Notes: generated by a model from the letters alone, not told the origin. A DNA stretch of 64,000 bases from Actinomycetospora lutea (GCF_028737205.1 NZ_JAQZAL010000001.1:1-64000), one strand, 5' to 3'. Shown: positions 43,229 to 51,880, numbered from the stretch's first letter. Numbers and translations are program-made.

Positions 43229-43867
43229 GTGGTCGAGGAGGACGCGGGCGGGAAGGACGCCCCGCCGCGGAAGAACCCGACGCTGATGGACCAGATGGGC
43301 GGCGTCTCCGGGATCATCGCCTCGGGCGTGCCCGTCGTCGTCTTCGTCGTGGCCCAGGCGCTGTTCGGCAACCTCGTCGCCTCGATCGCGGCGGCGGTCG
43401 GGTCCGCGGTGGCCGTCGCGATCTGGCGCTTCGCGCGCGGCGACGCGATCCAGCCCGCGCTCTCGGGCCTGCTCGGCGTCGCGGTCTGCGCGGTCATCGC
43501 GTGGCGCACCGGCGAGGCCAGGGGCTTCTTCCTGCTCGGGATCTGGACGAGCCTCGTCTACGGCGGCGTCTTCGTGCTCTCGGTCATCGCCCGGCGCCCG
43601 CTGGTCGGCGTGATCTGGCACCTCGTCAACGGCGAGGGCCAGGACTGGCGCCGCGACCCGCGGGTCCTGCGCGGCTACGACATCGCCTCGCTGGCCTGGG
43701 TCGCCGTCTTCGGCGCGCGCTTCGTGGTGCAGCGCTGGCTCTACGACTCGGTGTACGCCGACACCTGGCTCGGCTGGGTGCGCATCGCGATGGGCGTCCC
43801 GCTCGCCGCGATCGCCGCCGCCGTGACGGTGTGGGCGATCCGGCGCAGCCGCCGGCTCCTGAACTAG
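43229..43867 (+). CDS. DUF3159 membrane protein
   Basis: At least 212 residues with five or six transmembrane helices (about 25-45, 47-65, 75-92, 98-120, 150-172, 185-205) and the family motifs LMDQMGGVSGI and VNGEGQDWRRDPRVLRGY. Homologous to mycobacterial Rv2693c; function unknown. GTG 43229 is the only canonical start, with GAGG six bases upstream. The frame stays open further back and an AUC at 43109 has a better-placed GGGAGA, which would add a 40-residue proline-rich N-terminus. Ends two bases before the convergent trkB. Confidence 0.85.
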   Translation: MVEEDAGGKDAPPRKNPTLMDQMGGVSGIIASGVPVVVFVVAQALFGNLVASIAAAVGSAVAVAIWRFARGDAIQPALSGLLGVAVCAVIAWRTGEARGFFLLGIWTSLVYGGVFVLSVIARRPLVGVIWHLVNGEGQDWRRDPRVLRGYDIASLAWVAVFGARFVVQRWLYDSVYADTWLGWVRIAMGVPLAAIAAAVTVWAIRRSRRLLN

Positions 43868-43869
43868 CC

Positions 43870-44538
43870 CTACTCCTCCGGCTCGCCCTTGAGGACGCGC
43901 TGGATCTCCTCCTCGACGTCCTCACCGGCGACGAACATCATCTCGTCGCCCGGTTCGATCGGGTCGTCCGGCTGGGGCACGATGACGCGCCCGCCGCGCA
44001 GGATCGCGACGAGGGCGGCCTCGCGGGGCAGCGGCACCTCGCGCACCGCGCGCCCGGCCAGCGGGGTGTTGGCGGGCAGGGTGACCTCGACGAGGTTCGC
44101 GGTGCCCTGGCGCAGGGTCAGCAGGCGCACGAGGTCGCCGACCGACACCGCCTCCTCGACCATCGCGGCGAGCATGCGCGGGGTGGACACGGCGACGTCG
44201 ACGCCCCACGCGTCGGTGAAGAGCCACTCGTTGCGGGGGTCGTTGACCCGGGCGACGACGCGGCGCACCGCGAACTCGGTCTTGGCGAGCAGCGAGACGA
44301 CGAGGTTGACCTTGTCGTCGCCGGTGGCGGCGATGACGACGTCGCAGCCCTGCAGGCGCGCCTCTTCGAGCGAGGCGAGCTCACAGGCATCGGCGTGCAC
44401 CCACTCGGCCTGCGGCACGGCCTCGGGCTCGACATGGGCGAGGTCACGCTCGATGAGCATCACCTCGTGGTCGGCCTCGACGAGCTCGGCGGCGATCGAG
44501 CGTCCGACCGCCCCGGCCCCCGCCACGGTCACGCGCAT
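43870..44538 (-). CDS. trkB: TrkA-family potassium uptake regulatory subunit (CeoC/TrkB)
   Basis: 222 residues: RCK_N Rossmann domain (VTVAGAGAVGRSIAAEL, acidic IERD at the second strand, ATGDDKVN) and a C-terminal RCK_C domain (about 140-215). Cytosolic NAD(H)/nucleotide-sensing gating ring of Trk/Ktr-type or APC-type potassium systems. Homologous to mycobacterial CeoC (Rv2692). ATG 44538 has GGCGGAGTAGGG before it and follows trkA by two bases, so the pair is one transcript. No separate TrkH/KtrB pore gene is present here. Confidence 0.9.
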   Translation of the reverse strand: MRVTVAGAGAVGRSIAAELVEADHEVMLIERDLAHVEPEAVPQAEWVHADACELASLEEARLQGCDVVIAATGDDKVNLVVSLLAKTEFAVRRVVARVNDPRNEWLFTDAWGVDVAVSTPRMLAAMVEEAVSVGDLVRLLTLRQGTANLVEVTLPANTPLAGRAVREVPLPREAALVAILRGGRVIVPQPDDPIEPGDEMMFVAGEDVEEEIQRVLKGEPEE

Positions 44539-44540
44539 CC

Positions 44541-45206
44541 CTACTCCGCCCTCTCCGGCGAGGCCGCCGCGGCGGCGGTGACGGCGGCGACCGTGCCGCT
44601 GACGGCCGCGGCGTACACGACGTCCTCGGCCTGCAGGACGGTGTCGGCGGTGGGCAGCAGGCCGGTGCCGAACCGCACGATGAAGGCCACCCGGCTCCCC
44701 GTGGCCTCCTCGATCTCGGTGACGAGCCGGCCCGACCAGTCCTCCTGGAACTGCAGTTGCATGATCGCGACGGTGCCGGAGGGGTCGCGCCAGGCGGTGG
44801 CCACCCCGTCGGGCAACAGCATCCGCAGCAGGCGGTCGGTGGTCCACGGGACGGTCGCGACGGTCGGGATGCCGAGGCGCTCGTAGACCGCGGCGCGCTT
44901 GGCGTCGTAGATGCGGGCGACGACGTGCGAGACGCCGAAGGTCTCGCGGGCCACGCGCGCGGCGATGATGTTCGAGTTGTCGCCCGAGGAGACCGCGGCC
45001 AACGCCTCGGCGCGGTGGATGCCCGCGGCGGTCAGCGTCTCGCGGTCGAAGCCGACGCCCACGATCTCCTGCCCGTGGAAGTCGCTGCCGAGGCGCCGGA
45101 ACGCCTGCGGGTCACGATCGATCACGGCCACGTCGTGGCCCAGCCGCTCGAGCGCCAGCGCGAGGGACGACCCCACCCGCCCGCAGCCCATCACGACGAT
45201 GTGCAC
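44541..45206 (-). CDS. trkA: TrkA-family potassium uptake regulatory subunit (CeoB/TrkA)
   Basis: 221 residues with the same two-domain plan: MHIVVMGCGRVGSSLALAL NAD-binding motif, acidic VIDRD, SSGDNSNI, then an RCK_C domain with GSRVAFIVRFGTGLLP. Homologous to mycobacterial CeoB (Rv2691). ATG 45206. First gene of the trkA-trkB unit, divergent from the KimA-type importer at 45327; the shared 120-base gap implies coordinated control of potassium uptake. Confidence 0.9.
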   Translation of the reverse strand: MHIVVMGCGRVGSSLALALERLGHDVAVIDRDPQAFRRLGSDFHGQEIVGVGFDRETLTAAGIHRAEALAAVSSGDNSNIIAARVARETFGVSHVVARIYDAKRAAVYERLGIPTVATVPWTTDRLLRMLLPDGVATAWRDPSGTVAIMQLQFQEDWSGRLVTEIEEATGSRVAFIVRFGTGLLPTADTVLQAEDVVYAAAVSGTVAAVTAAAAASPERAE

Positions 45207-45314
45207 GCCGCCTCCCCGACTCCCTGGCTCCCCGACCCACCCTGCCCGTCGGCGCTGCGCACCGTATCGCCCGGAAACGCCTCACCGGGACGCGCCCGGG
45301 CCCATGGACACGCC

Positions 45315-45320
45315 TACGCT
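45315..45320 (+). promoter_or_regulatory. -10 element of a leaderless kimA-type transcript
   Basis: TACGCT ends exactly six bases (CTCTCC) before GTG 45327 with no purine-rich ribosome site. Inferred leaderless start. Confidence 0.45.
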
Positions 45321-45326
45321 CTCTCC

Positions 45327-47423
45327 GTGTCCAAGCTCGCCACGGCGACCAAGCGCCTCGTGCTCGGCCTGCCGTTCCGCAGCGACTCGCTGCAGGGCAC
45401 CCTGCTGCGCAAGCGCATCGCCCTGCCGGTGTTCGCCTCCGACGCCCTGTCGTCGGTGGCGTACGCCCCGCAGGAGGTGCTGATCACCCTGTCCCTGGCG
45501 GGGCTGGGCGCCTACGCCCTCTCCCCGTGGGTCGGGGCCGCGGTGATCGTCGTGCTGATCACCGTGATCGTCAGCTACCGCCAGAACGTGCACGCCTACC
45601 CCTCCGGGGGCGGCGACTACGAGATCGCCACGGTCAACCTGGGCCGCTATGCCGGGCTCGTCGTGGCGAGCGCCCTGCTCGTGGACTACACCCTCACCGT
45701 CGCGGTCTCGGTCTCCTCGGCGGCGGACAACCTCGGCGCGCTGGTGCCGTTCGTCGGCGACCACAAGGTGCTCTTCGCCGTCGCGGCGATCCTCGTGCTC
45801 ACCGCCATCAACCTGCGCGGGGTGCGGGAGTCGGGGATCACCTTCGCCATCCCGACCTACTGCTTCATCGTCTGCATGGTCGGGATGATCGTCTGGGGCG
45901 GGGTGCAGCTCGCGCTCGGCCAGGACCTCGTCGCTCCGAGCGCCGGCTTCGGCGTGCGGCCCGAGGGCGGGGGCGACTCCACGGACGACCTCACCCAGCT
46001 CGCCCTGGTGTTCCTGGTGCTGCGCTCGTTCACCCAGGGCTGCGCGGCGCTGACCGGGGTCGAGGCCATCAGCAACGGCGTCCCCGCCTTCCGCAAGCCC
46101 AAGTCGCGCAACGCGGCCACCACGCTCGCGATGCTCGGGCTGATCTCGGTGTTCCTCTTCTCCGGGATGATCGCGCTGGCCCGCTCGTCGGGCGTGGTCA
46201 TGGCCGAGCGGCCGGCCGAGCAGCTCGTCGGCGCCCCGCCGGGCTACCGCCAGGAGACGCTGATCGCGCAGGTCGCCCGCACGGTGTTCGACGGCTTCCC
46301 GCCCGGCTTCTGGGCCGTGACGATCTTCACGGCCCTCATCCTCGTGCTGGCCGCCAACACGGCCTTCAACGGCTTCCCGGTGCTCGGTTCGATCCTCGCC
46401 CAGGACCGCTACCTGCCCCGCCAGCTGCACACGCGCGGCGACCGGCTGGCCTTCTCGAACGGGATCCTGTTCCTGGCGTTCTTCGCGGTCGTGCTGGTCG
46501 TCGGCTTCGGCGCCGAGGTCACCGCGCTGATCCCGCTCTACACGGTCGGCGTGTTCGTGTCGTTCACGCTGAGCCAGTCCGGGATGGTCCGGCACTGGAC
46601 GCGCCTGCTGGGCACCGAGCGCGACGCGGGGGAGCGGGCGCGGCTGCGGCGCTCCCGCTGGATCAGCGGCTTCGGCACGGCGATGACCGGCACCGTGCTG
46701 CTCGTCGTGCTCGTGACGAAGTTCGTGGTCGGCGCCTGGATCGCGATCGTCGCCGGGGTGCTGGCGTTCCTCATGATGCTGTCGATCCGCAAGCACTACG
46801 ACCGGGTCAGCGAGGAGATCGCCGCCCCGGCGGTCATGACGAGCACGCTGCCCAGCCGCAACCACGCGATCGTGCTGGTCTCGCGGCTGCACATGCCGAC
46901 GCTGCGGGCGGTCGCCTACGCCCGCGCGACCCGGCCCGACGTGCTCGAGGCGCTGACGGTCAACGTCGACGACGCCGACACCCGCACGCTCGTCGCGGAG
47001 TGGGAGTCGCGGGACATCCCGGTGCCGCTCAAGGTCGTCGAGTCGCCCTACCGCGAGATCACCAAGCCGATCCTGCAGTACGTCAAGCGGATCCGGACCG
47101 ACAACCCCCGCGACGTGGTCACCGTGTTCATCCCCGAGTACGTGCTCGGGCGCTGGTGGGAGCAGCTGCTGCACAACCAGAGCGCGCTGCGCCTCAAGGG
47201 CCGGCTGCTCTTCCAGCCCGGCGTCATGGTCGTCAGCGTGCCGTGGCAGCTGGAGTCGTCGAAGCGGGCGGCCGCCCGCCGGCCCCCGGGCGCACCCGGC
47301 TCGGCGCGCCGCGGCTACGAGCCCCCGACGGGCGCCGGCGCGACCGCCTCCGCCCCGACCGACGCCGCCCCGGCCCCGCCACCCCGGAAGTCGCGGCCCG
47401 AGCCGGCGGGGCCGCCGCGATGA
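45327..47423 (+). CDS. KimA/KUP-type potassium importer of the APC superfamily
   Basis: 698 residues: about 12 transmembrane helices (about 25-470) and a cytosolic C-terminal domain (about 490-655), plus a proline/alanine-rich tail. Blocks FASDALSSVAYAPQEVLITL in two pieces, SYRQNVHAYPSGGGDYEIA, ALTGVEAISNGVPAF, NTAFNGFPVLGSILAQDRY and HNQSALRLKGRLLF match the Bacillus KimA (YdaO) layout, a proton-coupled K+ importer. Homologous to mycobacterial Rv2690c, generally listed as an amino-acid permease. Adjacent trkA/trkB support potassium. GTG 45327 directly follows a -10 box. Its stop overlaps the next ATG. Confidence 0.85.
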   Translation: MSKLATATKRLVLGLPFRSDSLQGTLLRKRIALPVFASDALSSVAYAPQEVLITLSLAGLGAYALSPWVGAAVIVVLITVIVSYRQNVHAYPSGGGDYEIATVNLGRYAGLVVASALLVDYTLTVAVSVSSAADNLGALVPFVGDHKVLFAVAAILVLTAINLRGVRESGITFAIPTYCFIVCMVGMIVWGGVQLALGQDLVAPSAGFGVRPEGGGDSTDDLTQLALVFLVLRSFTQGCAALTGVEAISNGVPAFRKPKSRNAATTLAMLGLISVFLFSGMIALARSSGVVMAERPAEQLVGAPPGYRQETLIAQVARTVFDGFPPGFWAVTIFTALILVLAANTAFNGFPVLGSILAQDRYLPRQLHTRGDRLAFSNGILFLAFFAVVLVVGFGAEVTALIPLYTVGVFVSFTLSQSGMVRHWTRLLGTERDAGERARLRRSRWISGFGTAMTGTVLLVVLVTKFVVGAWIAIVAGVLAFLMMLSIRKHYDRVSEEIAAPAVMTSTLPSRNHAIVLVSRLHMPTLRAVAYARATRPDVLEALTVNVDDADTRTLVAEWESRDIPVPLKVVESPYREITKPILQYVKRIRTDNPRDVVTVFIPEYVLGRWWEQLLHNQSALRLKGRLLFQPGVMVVSVPWQLESSKRAAARRPPGAPGSARRGYEPPTGAGATASAPTDAAPAPPPRKSRPEPAGPPR

Positions 47424-48688
47424 CCGCGGGGAGACGAAGCGAAGCGGAGCTCGACCCATCGATGCCGATCGACTGGACCGACCGCCTCCTCGAGGTCGAC
47501 GTCGGCGCCGTCGCCCACGGCGGGCACTGCGTCGCGCGCCACGAGGGGCGGGTGGTGTTCGTGCGCCACGCCCTGCCCGGCGAGCGGGTCCGCGCGGTGG
47601 TCACCGAGGACGGCGGCGGCTCGTTCTGCCGGGCGGACGCGGTGGCGGTGCTGACCGGATCGCCGGACCGCGTCGAGCCCGCGTGCGCCTGGGCCGGCCC
47701 CGGCGGGTGCGGCGGCTGCGACTGGCAGCACGCGACGCCCGCCGCGCAGCGGGCGCTCAAGGCCACGGTGATCGCCGAGCAGCTCGCGCGGCTGGCCGGC
47801 GTCGAGCGCGACGTGGTGGTCGAGGAGCTGCCCGGCGGCCCGCTGGAGTGGCGCACGCGGATGCGGATGGCGGTCACCGACGACGGGCGCCCGGGCCTGC
47901 GCGCCCACCGCAGCCACGAGGTGCTGCCCGTCGGCGACTGCCCGATCGCCGCGCCGGGCGCGCTGACGCCGGTGCTGGAACGGGCGTGGACGCCGACCGC
48001 GGAGGTCGAGATCGTCCGCGACGCGGCGGGCGAGGTGCACGCCGCCGAGCTGTTCGAGGGCGCCCGGCACCCCGAGCTGGGCAGCGGCACCGCCCACGAG
48101 CGGGCCGCGGGCCGCGACTGGGCGCTGCCCCCGGAGGCGTTCTGGCAGGTGCACCCGCACGCCGCCGACGCCGTCGTCGACGCGGTGCTCGAGGGCGTCG
48201 GGGAACTCGCGCCGGGCGCCTGCGCCTGGGACCTCTACGGCGGCGCCGGCCTCATCGCCGCCCCGCTGGCGCAGCGCGTGGGCGCCGGGGGCCGGGTGGT
48301 GCTCGTCGAGAACGACCCGGCGGCCGCCGCGGCGGCCGCGGAGTGCCTGGCCGACCTGCCCGCGGTGCAGGTGGTGCGCGGGCGGGTGGAGAAGGTGCTC
48401 GCGGGAGACGGAGCGCAGCGGAGCTCGACCCATCGGGGCGGTCTGCCCGGGCCGCCCGACGTGATCGTTGCCGACCCGCCGCGCAAGGGTCTCGGCCGCG
48501 GTCTCGCCGGCGCGCTCGCGCAGCACGGCGCCGCGCGGATCGTGCTCGTGGCCTGCGATCCCGCGGCGCTCGCCCGCGACGTCGCCGCGCTCGCCGAGCA
48601 CGGCCACCGGCTCGGGGCGCTGCGCGCCTTCGACGCCTTCCCGATGACCCACCACGTCGAATGTGTCGCAACCCTCCTCGCGCCGTGA
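47420..48688 (+). CDS. TRAM-domain 23S rRNA (uracil-5-)-methyltransferase-like enzyme with two repeat insertions
   Basis: 422 residues, TrmA/RumA family. N-terminal TRAM domain (about 16-75), iron-sulfur cysteines in CAWAGPGGCGGCDWQH (about 91, 99, 102), SAM motif DLYGGAGLIAAPL (about 274-286), ADPPRKGLG and the catalytic Cys in VACDPAALARD (about 379). Homologous to mycobacterial Rv2689c. Two oddities come from the interspersed repeat: residues 4-14 (GRRSEAELDPS) precede the natural start MPIDWTDRLLEVDV, and residues about 329-338 (GDGAQRSSTH) interrupt the segment between the AdoMet fold and the DPPRKG motif. ATG 47420 overlaps the importer stop; ATG 47462 could be the ancestral start. Confidence 0.88.
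   Translation: MTAGRRSEAELDPSMPIDWTDRLLEVDVGAVAHGGHCVARHEGRVVFVRHALPGERVRAVVTEDGGGSFCRADAVAVLTGSPDRVEPACAWAGPGGCGGCDWQHATPAAQRALKATVIAEQLARLAGVERDVVVEELPGGPLEWRTRMRMAVTDDGRPGLRAHRSHEVLPVGDCPIAAPGALTPVLERAWTPTAEVEIVRDAAGEVHAAELFEGARHPELGSGTAHERAAGRDWALPPEAFWQVHPHAADAVVDAVLEGVGELAPGACAWDLYGGAGLIAAPLAQRVGAGGRVVLVENDPAAAAAAAECLADLPAVQVVRGRVEKVLAGDGAQRSSTHRGGLPGPPDVIVADPPRKGLGRGLAGALAQHGAARIVLVACDPAALARDVAALAEHGHRLGALRAFDAFPMTHHVECVATLLAP
47429..47460 (+). repeat. Interspersed mini-repeat, copy 4 (start of the RNA methyltransferase)
   Basis: Starts GGGAGACGAAGCG and ends GCGGAGCTCGACC then CATC; two bases before ATG 47462. It separates the coupled ATG 47420 from the conserved protein start. Confidence 0.85.
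48403..48434 (+). repeat. Interspersed mini-repeat, copy 5 (inside the RNA methyltransferase)
   Basis: GGGAGACGGAGCG followed by the GCGGAGCTCGACC core and CATCGG. Same orientation and nearly the same sequence as copy 4, 970 bases apart, in frame. Confidence 0.85.
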
Positions 48689-48744
48689 CCGGCTCCGGTA
48701 CGAAGAACACGGCAGCGTCGGGGCGATGGTCGAGGGGATCACCG

Positions 48745-49926
48745 GTGAGCGGCAGCCTGGTCAGCGCAGGACTGGTGCCGGCCGGACCCGTGAGCTTCCT
48801 CGACGGCGTCCGGCTCGTCGACCACCACTGCCACAGCGTCGTCGCCGGGCCGCTCGACCGCCCCGGTTTCGAGGCCCTGCTCACCGAGGGCGCCGGCCCG
48901 GCCCCGGGCACGAGCAGCTTCGACTCCGCGCTGGGCTTCTCGGTGCGCCGCTGGTGCGCGCCCGCGCTCGACCTGCCCGCCCACACGGCGCCCGACGACT
49001 ACCTCGCGCGGCGCGCCGAGCTCGGCCCCGACGAGGTCACGCGGCGCTTCCTCGGCGGCGCCGGGGTGGGCGCGGTGCTCGTCGACCACGGGCTCGCCCC
49101 GGACGACCTGCTGCCCCCGCCGCTGCTCGGTGCCGCGGCCGGCGCGTCGGTGGGGGAGATCGTGCGCCTGGAGGCCGTCGCGGAGGACGTCGCGGACGCC
49201 GGCGTGGCCGCCGCCGACTACGGCGACGCGCTGGTCGAGGCCGTGACCGTGCGCACCACCGACGGGCGCCGCCCGGTGCCCGTGGCCTGCAAGAGCGTGC
49301 TCGCCTACCGCGCCGGGCTCGACGTCGACCCGACCCGCCCGGAGCCCGACGAGGTGCAGAAGGCCGCCGACGGGTGGCTGCGCCGCCGCGCGGCCACCGG
49401 CGAGCCGCTGCGCGACCCGGTGCTGCTGCGCCACGGGCTGTGGGCCGGCATCGACACCGGGCTGCCGCTGCAGCTGCACACCGGTTTCGGCGACGCCGAC
49501 GAGGACCTGCACCGCTCGAACCCGGCGCTGCTCGTGGGGCTGGCGCGCCTCGTCGAGCCGCTGGGCGTGCCCCTGATGCTGCTGCACTGCTACCCGTACC
49601 ACCGCGAGGCGGCGTGGCTCGCGCAGGTGTTCTCGGTGGTGCACGTCGACGTGGGCCTCGCCGTGCCCTACGTCGGCCCGCGCGCGGCGACGGTCATCGC
49701 CGAGCTGCTGGAGCTGGCGCCCTACGGCAAGGTGCTCTACTCCTCGGACGCCTTCGGGCTCCCCGAGCTGCACCTGCTGGGGGCGCTGCGCTTCCGGTCG
49801 GCGCTGGGTGGTCTGCTGGAGCACCTCTGCGCGACCGACGAGCTCGCGCCCGCCGACGCCGAACGGGTGGCCACCATGATCGGGACCGACAACGCACGCC
49901 GCGTCTACGGGCGGATGCCGGTGTGA
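48745..49926 (+). CDS. Amidohydrolase (metal-dependent, amidohydrolase-2 type)
   Basis: 393 residues, TIM-barrel hydrolase. Metal ligands are recognisable: DHHCH (first strand), the barrel lysine or histidine region, LHTGFGD, LHCYPYH and YSSDAFGLPE (last acidic ligand). Related enzymes decarboxylate or hydrolyse small aromatic or glutamyl amides (FluG-like). GTG 48745 has GAGGGG seven bases before it; GTG 48685 overlapping the methyltransferase stop is an alternative. It overlaps the following M20 gene as GTGTGA, indicating coupled expression and perhaps sequential action on an amide. Confidence 0.83.
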   Translation: MSGSLVSAGLVPAGPVSFLDGVRLVDHHCHSVVAGPLDRPGFEALLTEGAGPAPGTSSFDSALGFSVRRWCAPALDLPAHTAPDDYLARRAELGPDEVTRRFLGGAGVGAVLVDHGLAPDDLLPPPLLGAAAGASVGEIVRLEAVAEDVADAGVAAADYGDALVEAVTVRTTDGRRPVPVACKSVLAYRAGLDVDPTRPEPDEVQKAADGWLRRRAATGEPLRDPVLLRHGLWAGIDTGLPLQLHTGFGDADEDLHRSNPALLVGLARLVEPLGVPLMLLHCYPYHREAAWLAQVFSVVHVDVGLAVPYVGPRAATVIAELLELAPYGKVLYSSDAFGLPELHLLGALRFRSALGGLLEHLCATDELAPADAERVATMIGTDNARRVYGRMPV

Positions 49927-51248
49927 CCCGTCCCGGTTCCGGGGGTCCCGTCCCCGCCGACCCGCCCCGCATCGACCCCGCGCTGCGGGCCGCCCTCGAG
50001 GCCGAGCTGGACGACGCGGTCGCGCTGCGCCACGCCCTGCACCGCGACCCGCGGCTCTCGGGTGACGAGGCCGACAGTCGCGACCTGGTGCTCGCCGCGC
50101 TCGCCGACGTGGCCCCGGACACGCCCGAGCTGGTCGCCGACACCGGCGCGATGCTGCGCCTCGGCCCGCCGCCGGGGGCCGGGCGGCCCGCGGTCGCGGT
50201 GCGCGCCGAGCTCGACGCCCTGCCCGTGGTCGAGCGCACGGGCCTGCCGTACAGCGCCACCGGGCCCGCGGCGCACGTCTGCGGCCACGACGTGCACGTC
50301 GCCGCGCTGGTCGCGGTCGCGCGGGCGATGGCGCGCGTCGGGCCGGAGCACCACGGGCCCGCCCCGCTGCTCGCGGTGTTCCAGCCCCGCGAGGAGAAGG
50401 CGCCCTCGGGGGCCTCCGACGTGGCCGCCGACCCGCGGTTCGCCGCCCACGAGGTCGGCGCGGTGCTCGGCGTGCACGTCCAGCCCGAGCTGCCCCGCGG
50501 CACGGTCTCGGTGCGCGGCGGGCCGGTGAACGCCTCGGCGGACGAGATCGAGATCGAGGTGCACGGCCGCGGCGGGCACGGCGGCTACCCGCACCGCACG
50601 CGCGACCCCGTGCTGGCGCTGGCCCAGATCGTCGCCGGCGTGCACCACATCGTCTCCCGCCGCGTCGACCCCATGGCCGCGGGCGTGATCACGCTCGGGC
50701 AGATGGAGGCCGGGTCGGCGCCCAACATCGTCCCGGAGACCGCCACCGCGCGCGGCACCGTCCGGGCGCTGGACGCGTCGCGCGACGAGCTGCTCGCGGC
50801 GCTGCGCGAGGTCGTCGAGAGCACCGCGCGGGCCTACGGCTGCTCGGCGACGCTCACGGTGGTGCCCAACGAGCCGGCCGTCGTCAACGACGAGGCGCTG
50901 GCCCTCTCCGTCGCGCGGGCGCTGGGGTCGCGCGGGGCGACCGACGCGGTCGACGGGAGCGGTGAACCGGGGACGGACGGTCTCGTGCTCGACACCACCT
51001 TCCGGTCCTGCGGCGCCGATGACTTCTCCCACTACGGTGAGGTCCTGCCGTCGCTGATGCTGTTCGTCGGCACCGCCGCCGCCGGGACCACACCCGGCGC
51101 CGGCCCGGGGCTGCACCACCCGGAGTTCTCGCCGGACGACGCCATGGTCGGCGAGGTCGCCCGGGCCCTGCTCGCCGCCGTGATCGCGGCGGGCGCCGCG
51201 CTGGCGCCCTCCGCGGACCCGGTGACGGCGGCCGCCCCGAACGGGTAG
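49923..51248 (+). CDS. M20D-family amidohydrolase
   Basis: 441 residues of the IAA-amino-acid hydrolase/N-acyl-amino-acid deacylase group. N-terminal HALHRDPRLSG, metal-site motifs VRAELDALPV, CGHDVHVAAL, FQPREE (catalytic Glu) and the C-terminal CGADDFSHYGE; dimerisation lid around GRGGHGGYPHRTRDP. Acts on N-acyl or amide-linked amino acids in the cytoplasm. GTG 49923 overlaps the preceding stop. Together with the amidohydrolase before it, probably a catabolic pair; neither gene belongs to the mycobacterial order around it, so the pair looks lineage-specific. Confidence 0.88.
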   Translation: MTRPGSGGPVPADPPRIDPALRAALEAELDDAVALRHALHRDPRLSGDEADSRDLVLAALADVAPDTPELVADTGAMLRLGPPPGAGRPAVAVRAELDALPVVERTGLPYSATGPAAHVCGHDVHVAALVAVARAMARVGPEHHGPAPLLAVFQPREEKAPSGASDVAADPRFAAHEVGAVLGVHVQPELPRGTVSVRGGPVNASADEIEIEVHGRGGHGGYPHRTRDPVLALAQIVAGVHHIVSRRVDPMAAGVITLGQMEAGSAPNIVPETATARGTVRALDASRDELLAALREVVESTARAYGCSATLTVVPNEPAVVNDEALALSVARALGSRGATDAVDGSGEPGTDGLVLDTTFRSCGADDFSHYGEVLPSLMLFVGTAAAGTTPGAGPGLHHPEFSPDDAMVGEVARALLAAVIAAGAALAPSADPVTAAAPNG

Positions 51249-51292
51249 TCCCCGCCTCCCCGCCCCGCAGAGATCCCCACGGAGTACGAGTC

Positions 51293-51880
51293 GTGACCGA
51301 GATCCAGGCGTTCGCCCGCGAGTTCCTGCGCGACCCGCTCAACGTCGCCGCCCTGTTCCCCAGCCTCCCCCCGCTCTGCCGCCAGGCCGCCGCGCCGCTG
51401 CCCGAGACCGGCGACCCGGTGGTCCTCGACCTGGGCGCCGGCACCGGCCAGGTCACCGACGTGATCCAGGAGCGTCTCGGCGGCCGGGGACGCCACATCG
51501 CCGTCGAGTTCAACCCGCGCCTGGCCGCGGTCCTGGCCGAGCGCCACCCGAAGGTCGAGGTGATCTGCGACGACGCCCGCGCGGTGGTCGACCGGCTCCT
51601 CGCCGAGGGCGTGCGCTCCGACCTCACCGTCTCGGGCCTGCCGTGGCTCGCCACCGCCCCGCGCCGGGGCCGGACCATCTTCGAGCCGCTGGCCCGGCTG
51701 GCCGCCCCGAACGGTGCCGTGACGCAGCTCGCGCACGCCTGGATCCGGTTCTTCCCGGACGCGCGGAAGGTGCAGCGCAACCTCGAGGCCAACTTCGAGG
51801 AGGTCGTCGTGACGCGCACGGTGCTGGCGAACATCCCGCCGGCCGTCGTCTACGTGGCGCGCCGGCCGCGCATCCGGTGA
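51293..51880 (+). CDS. Class I SAM-dependent methyltransferase (phospholipid-methyltransferase-like)
   Basis: 195 residues. SAM motif VVLDLGAGTGQVTDVI (about 42-57), acidic strand AVEFNPRLAAVLAERHP, and VICDDARAVVDRL. The layout, with a short N-terminal FAREFLRDPLNVAALFPS helix, is that of the PmtA/KsgA-like group acting on lipids or small molecules. GTG 51293, weak ribosome site. It sits between the M20 gene and dxs on the same strand. Substrate unproven. Confidence 0.8.
   Translation: MTEIQAFAREFLRDPLNVAALFPSLPPLCRQAAAPLPETGDPVVLDLGAGTGQVTDVIQERLGGRGRHIAVEFNPRLAAVLAERHPKVEVICDDARAVVDRLLAEGVRSDLTVSGLPWLATAPRRGRTIFEPLARLAAPNGAVTQLAHAWIRFFPDARKVQRNLEANFEEVVVTRTVLANIPPAVVYVARRPRIR

Noticed and set aside
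45207-45326. c-di-AMP riboswitch before the potassium importer
   Set aside because: The -10 box lies six bases before the start codon, leaving no leader to hold a riboswitch.
45282-47459. 725-codon minus-strand frame opposite the potassium importer
   Set aside because: Composition artefact; the plus strand encodes a well-conserved transporter over the same span.
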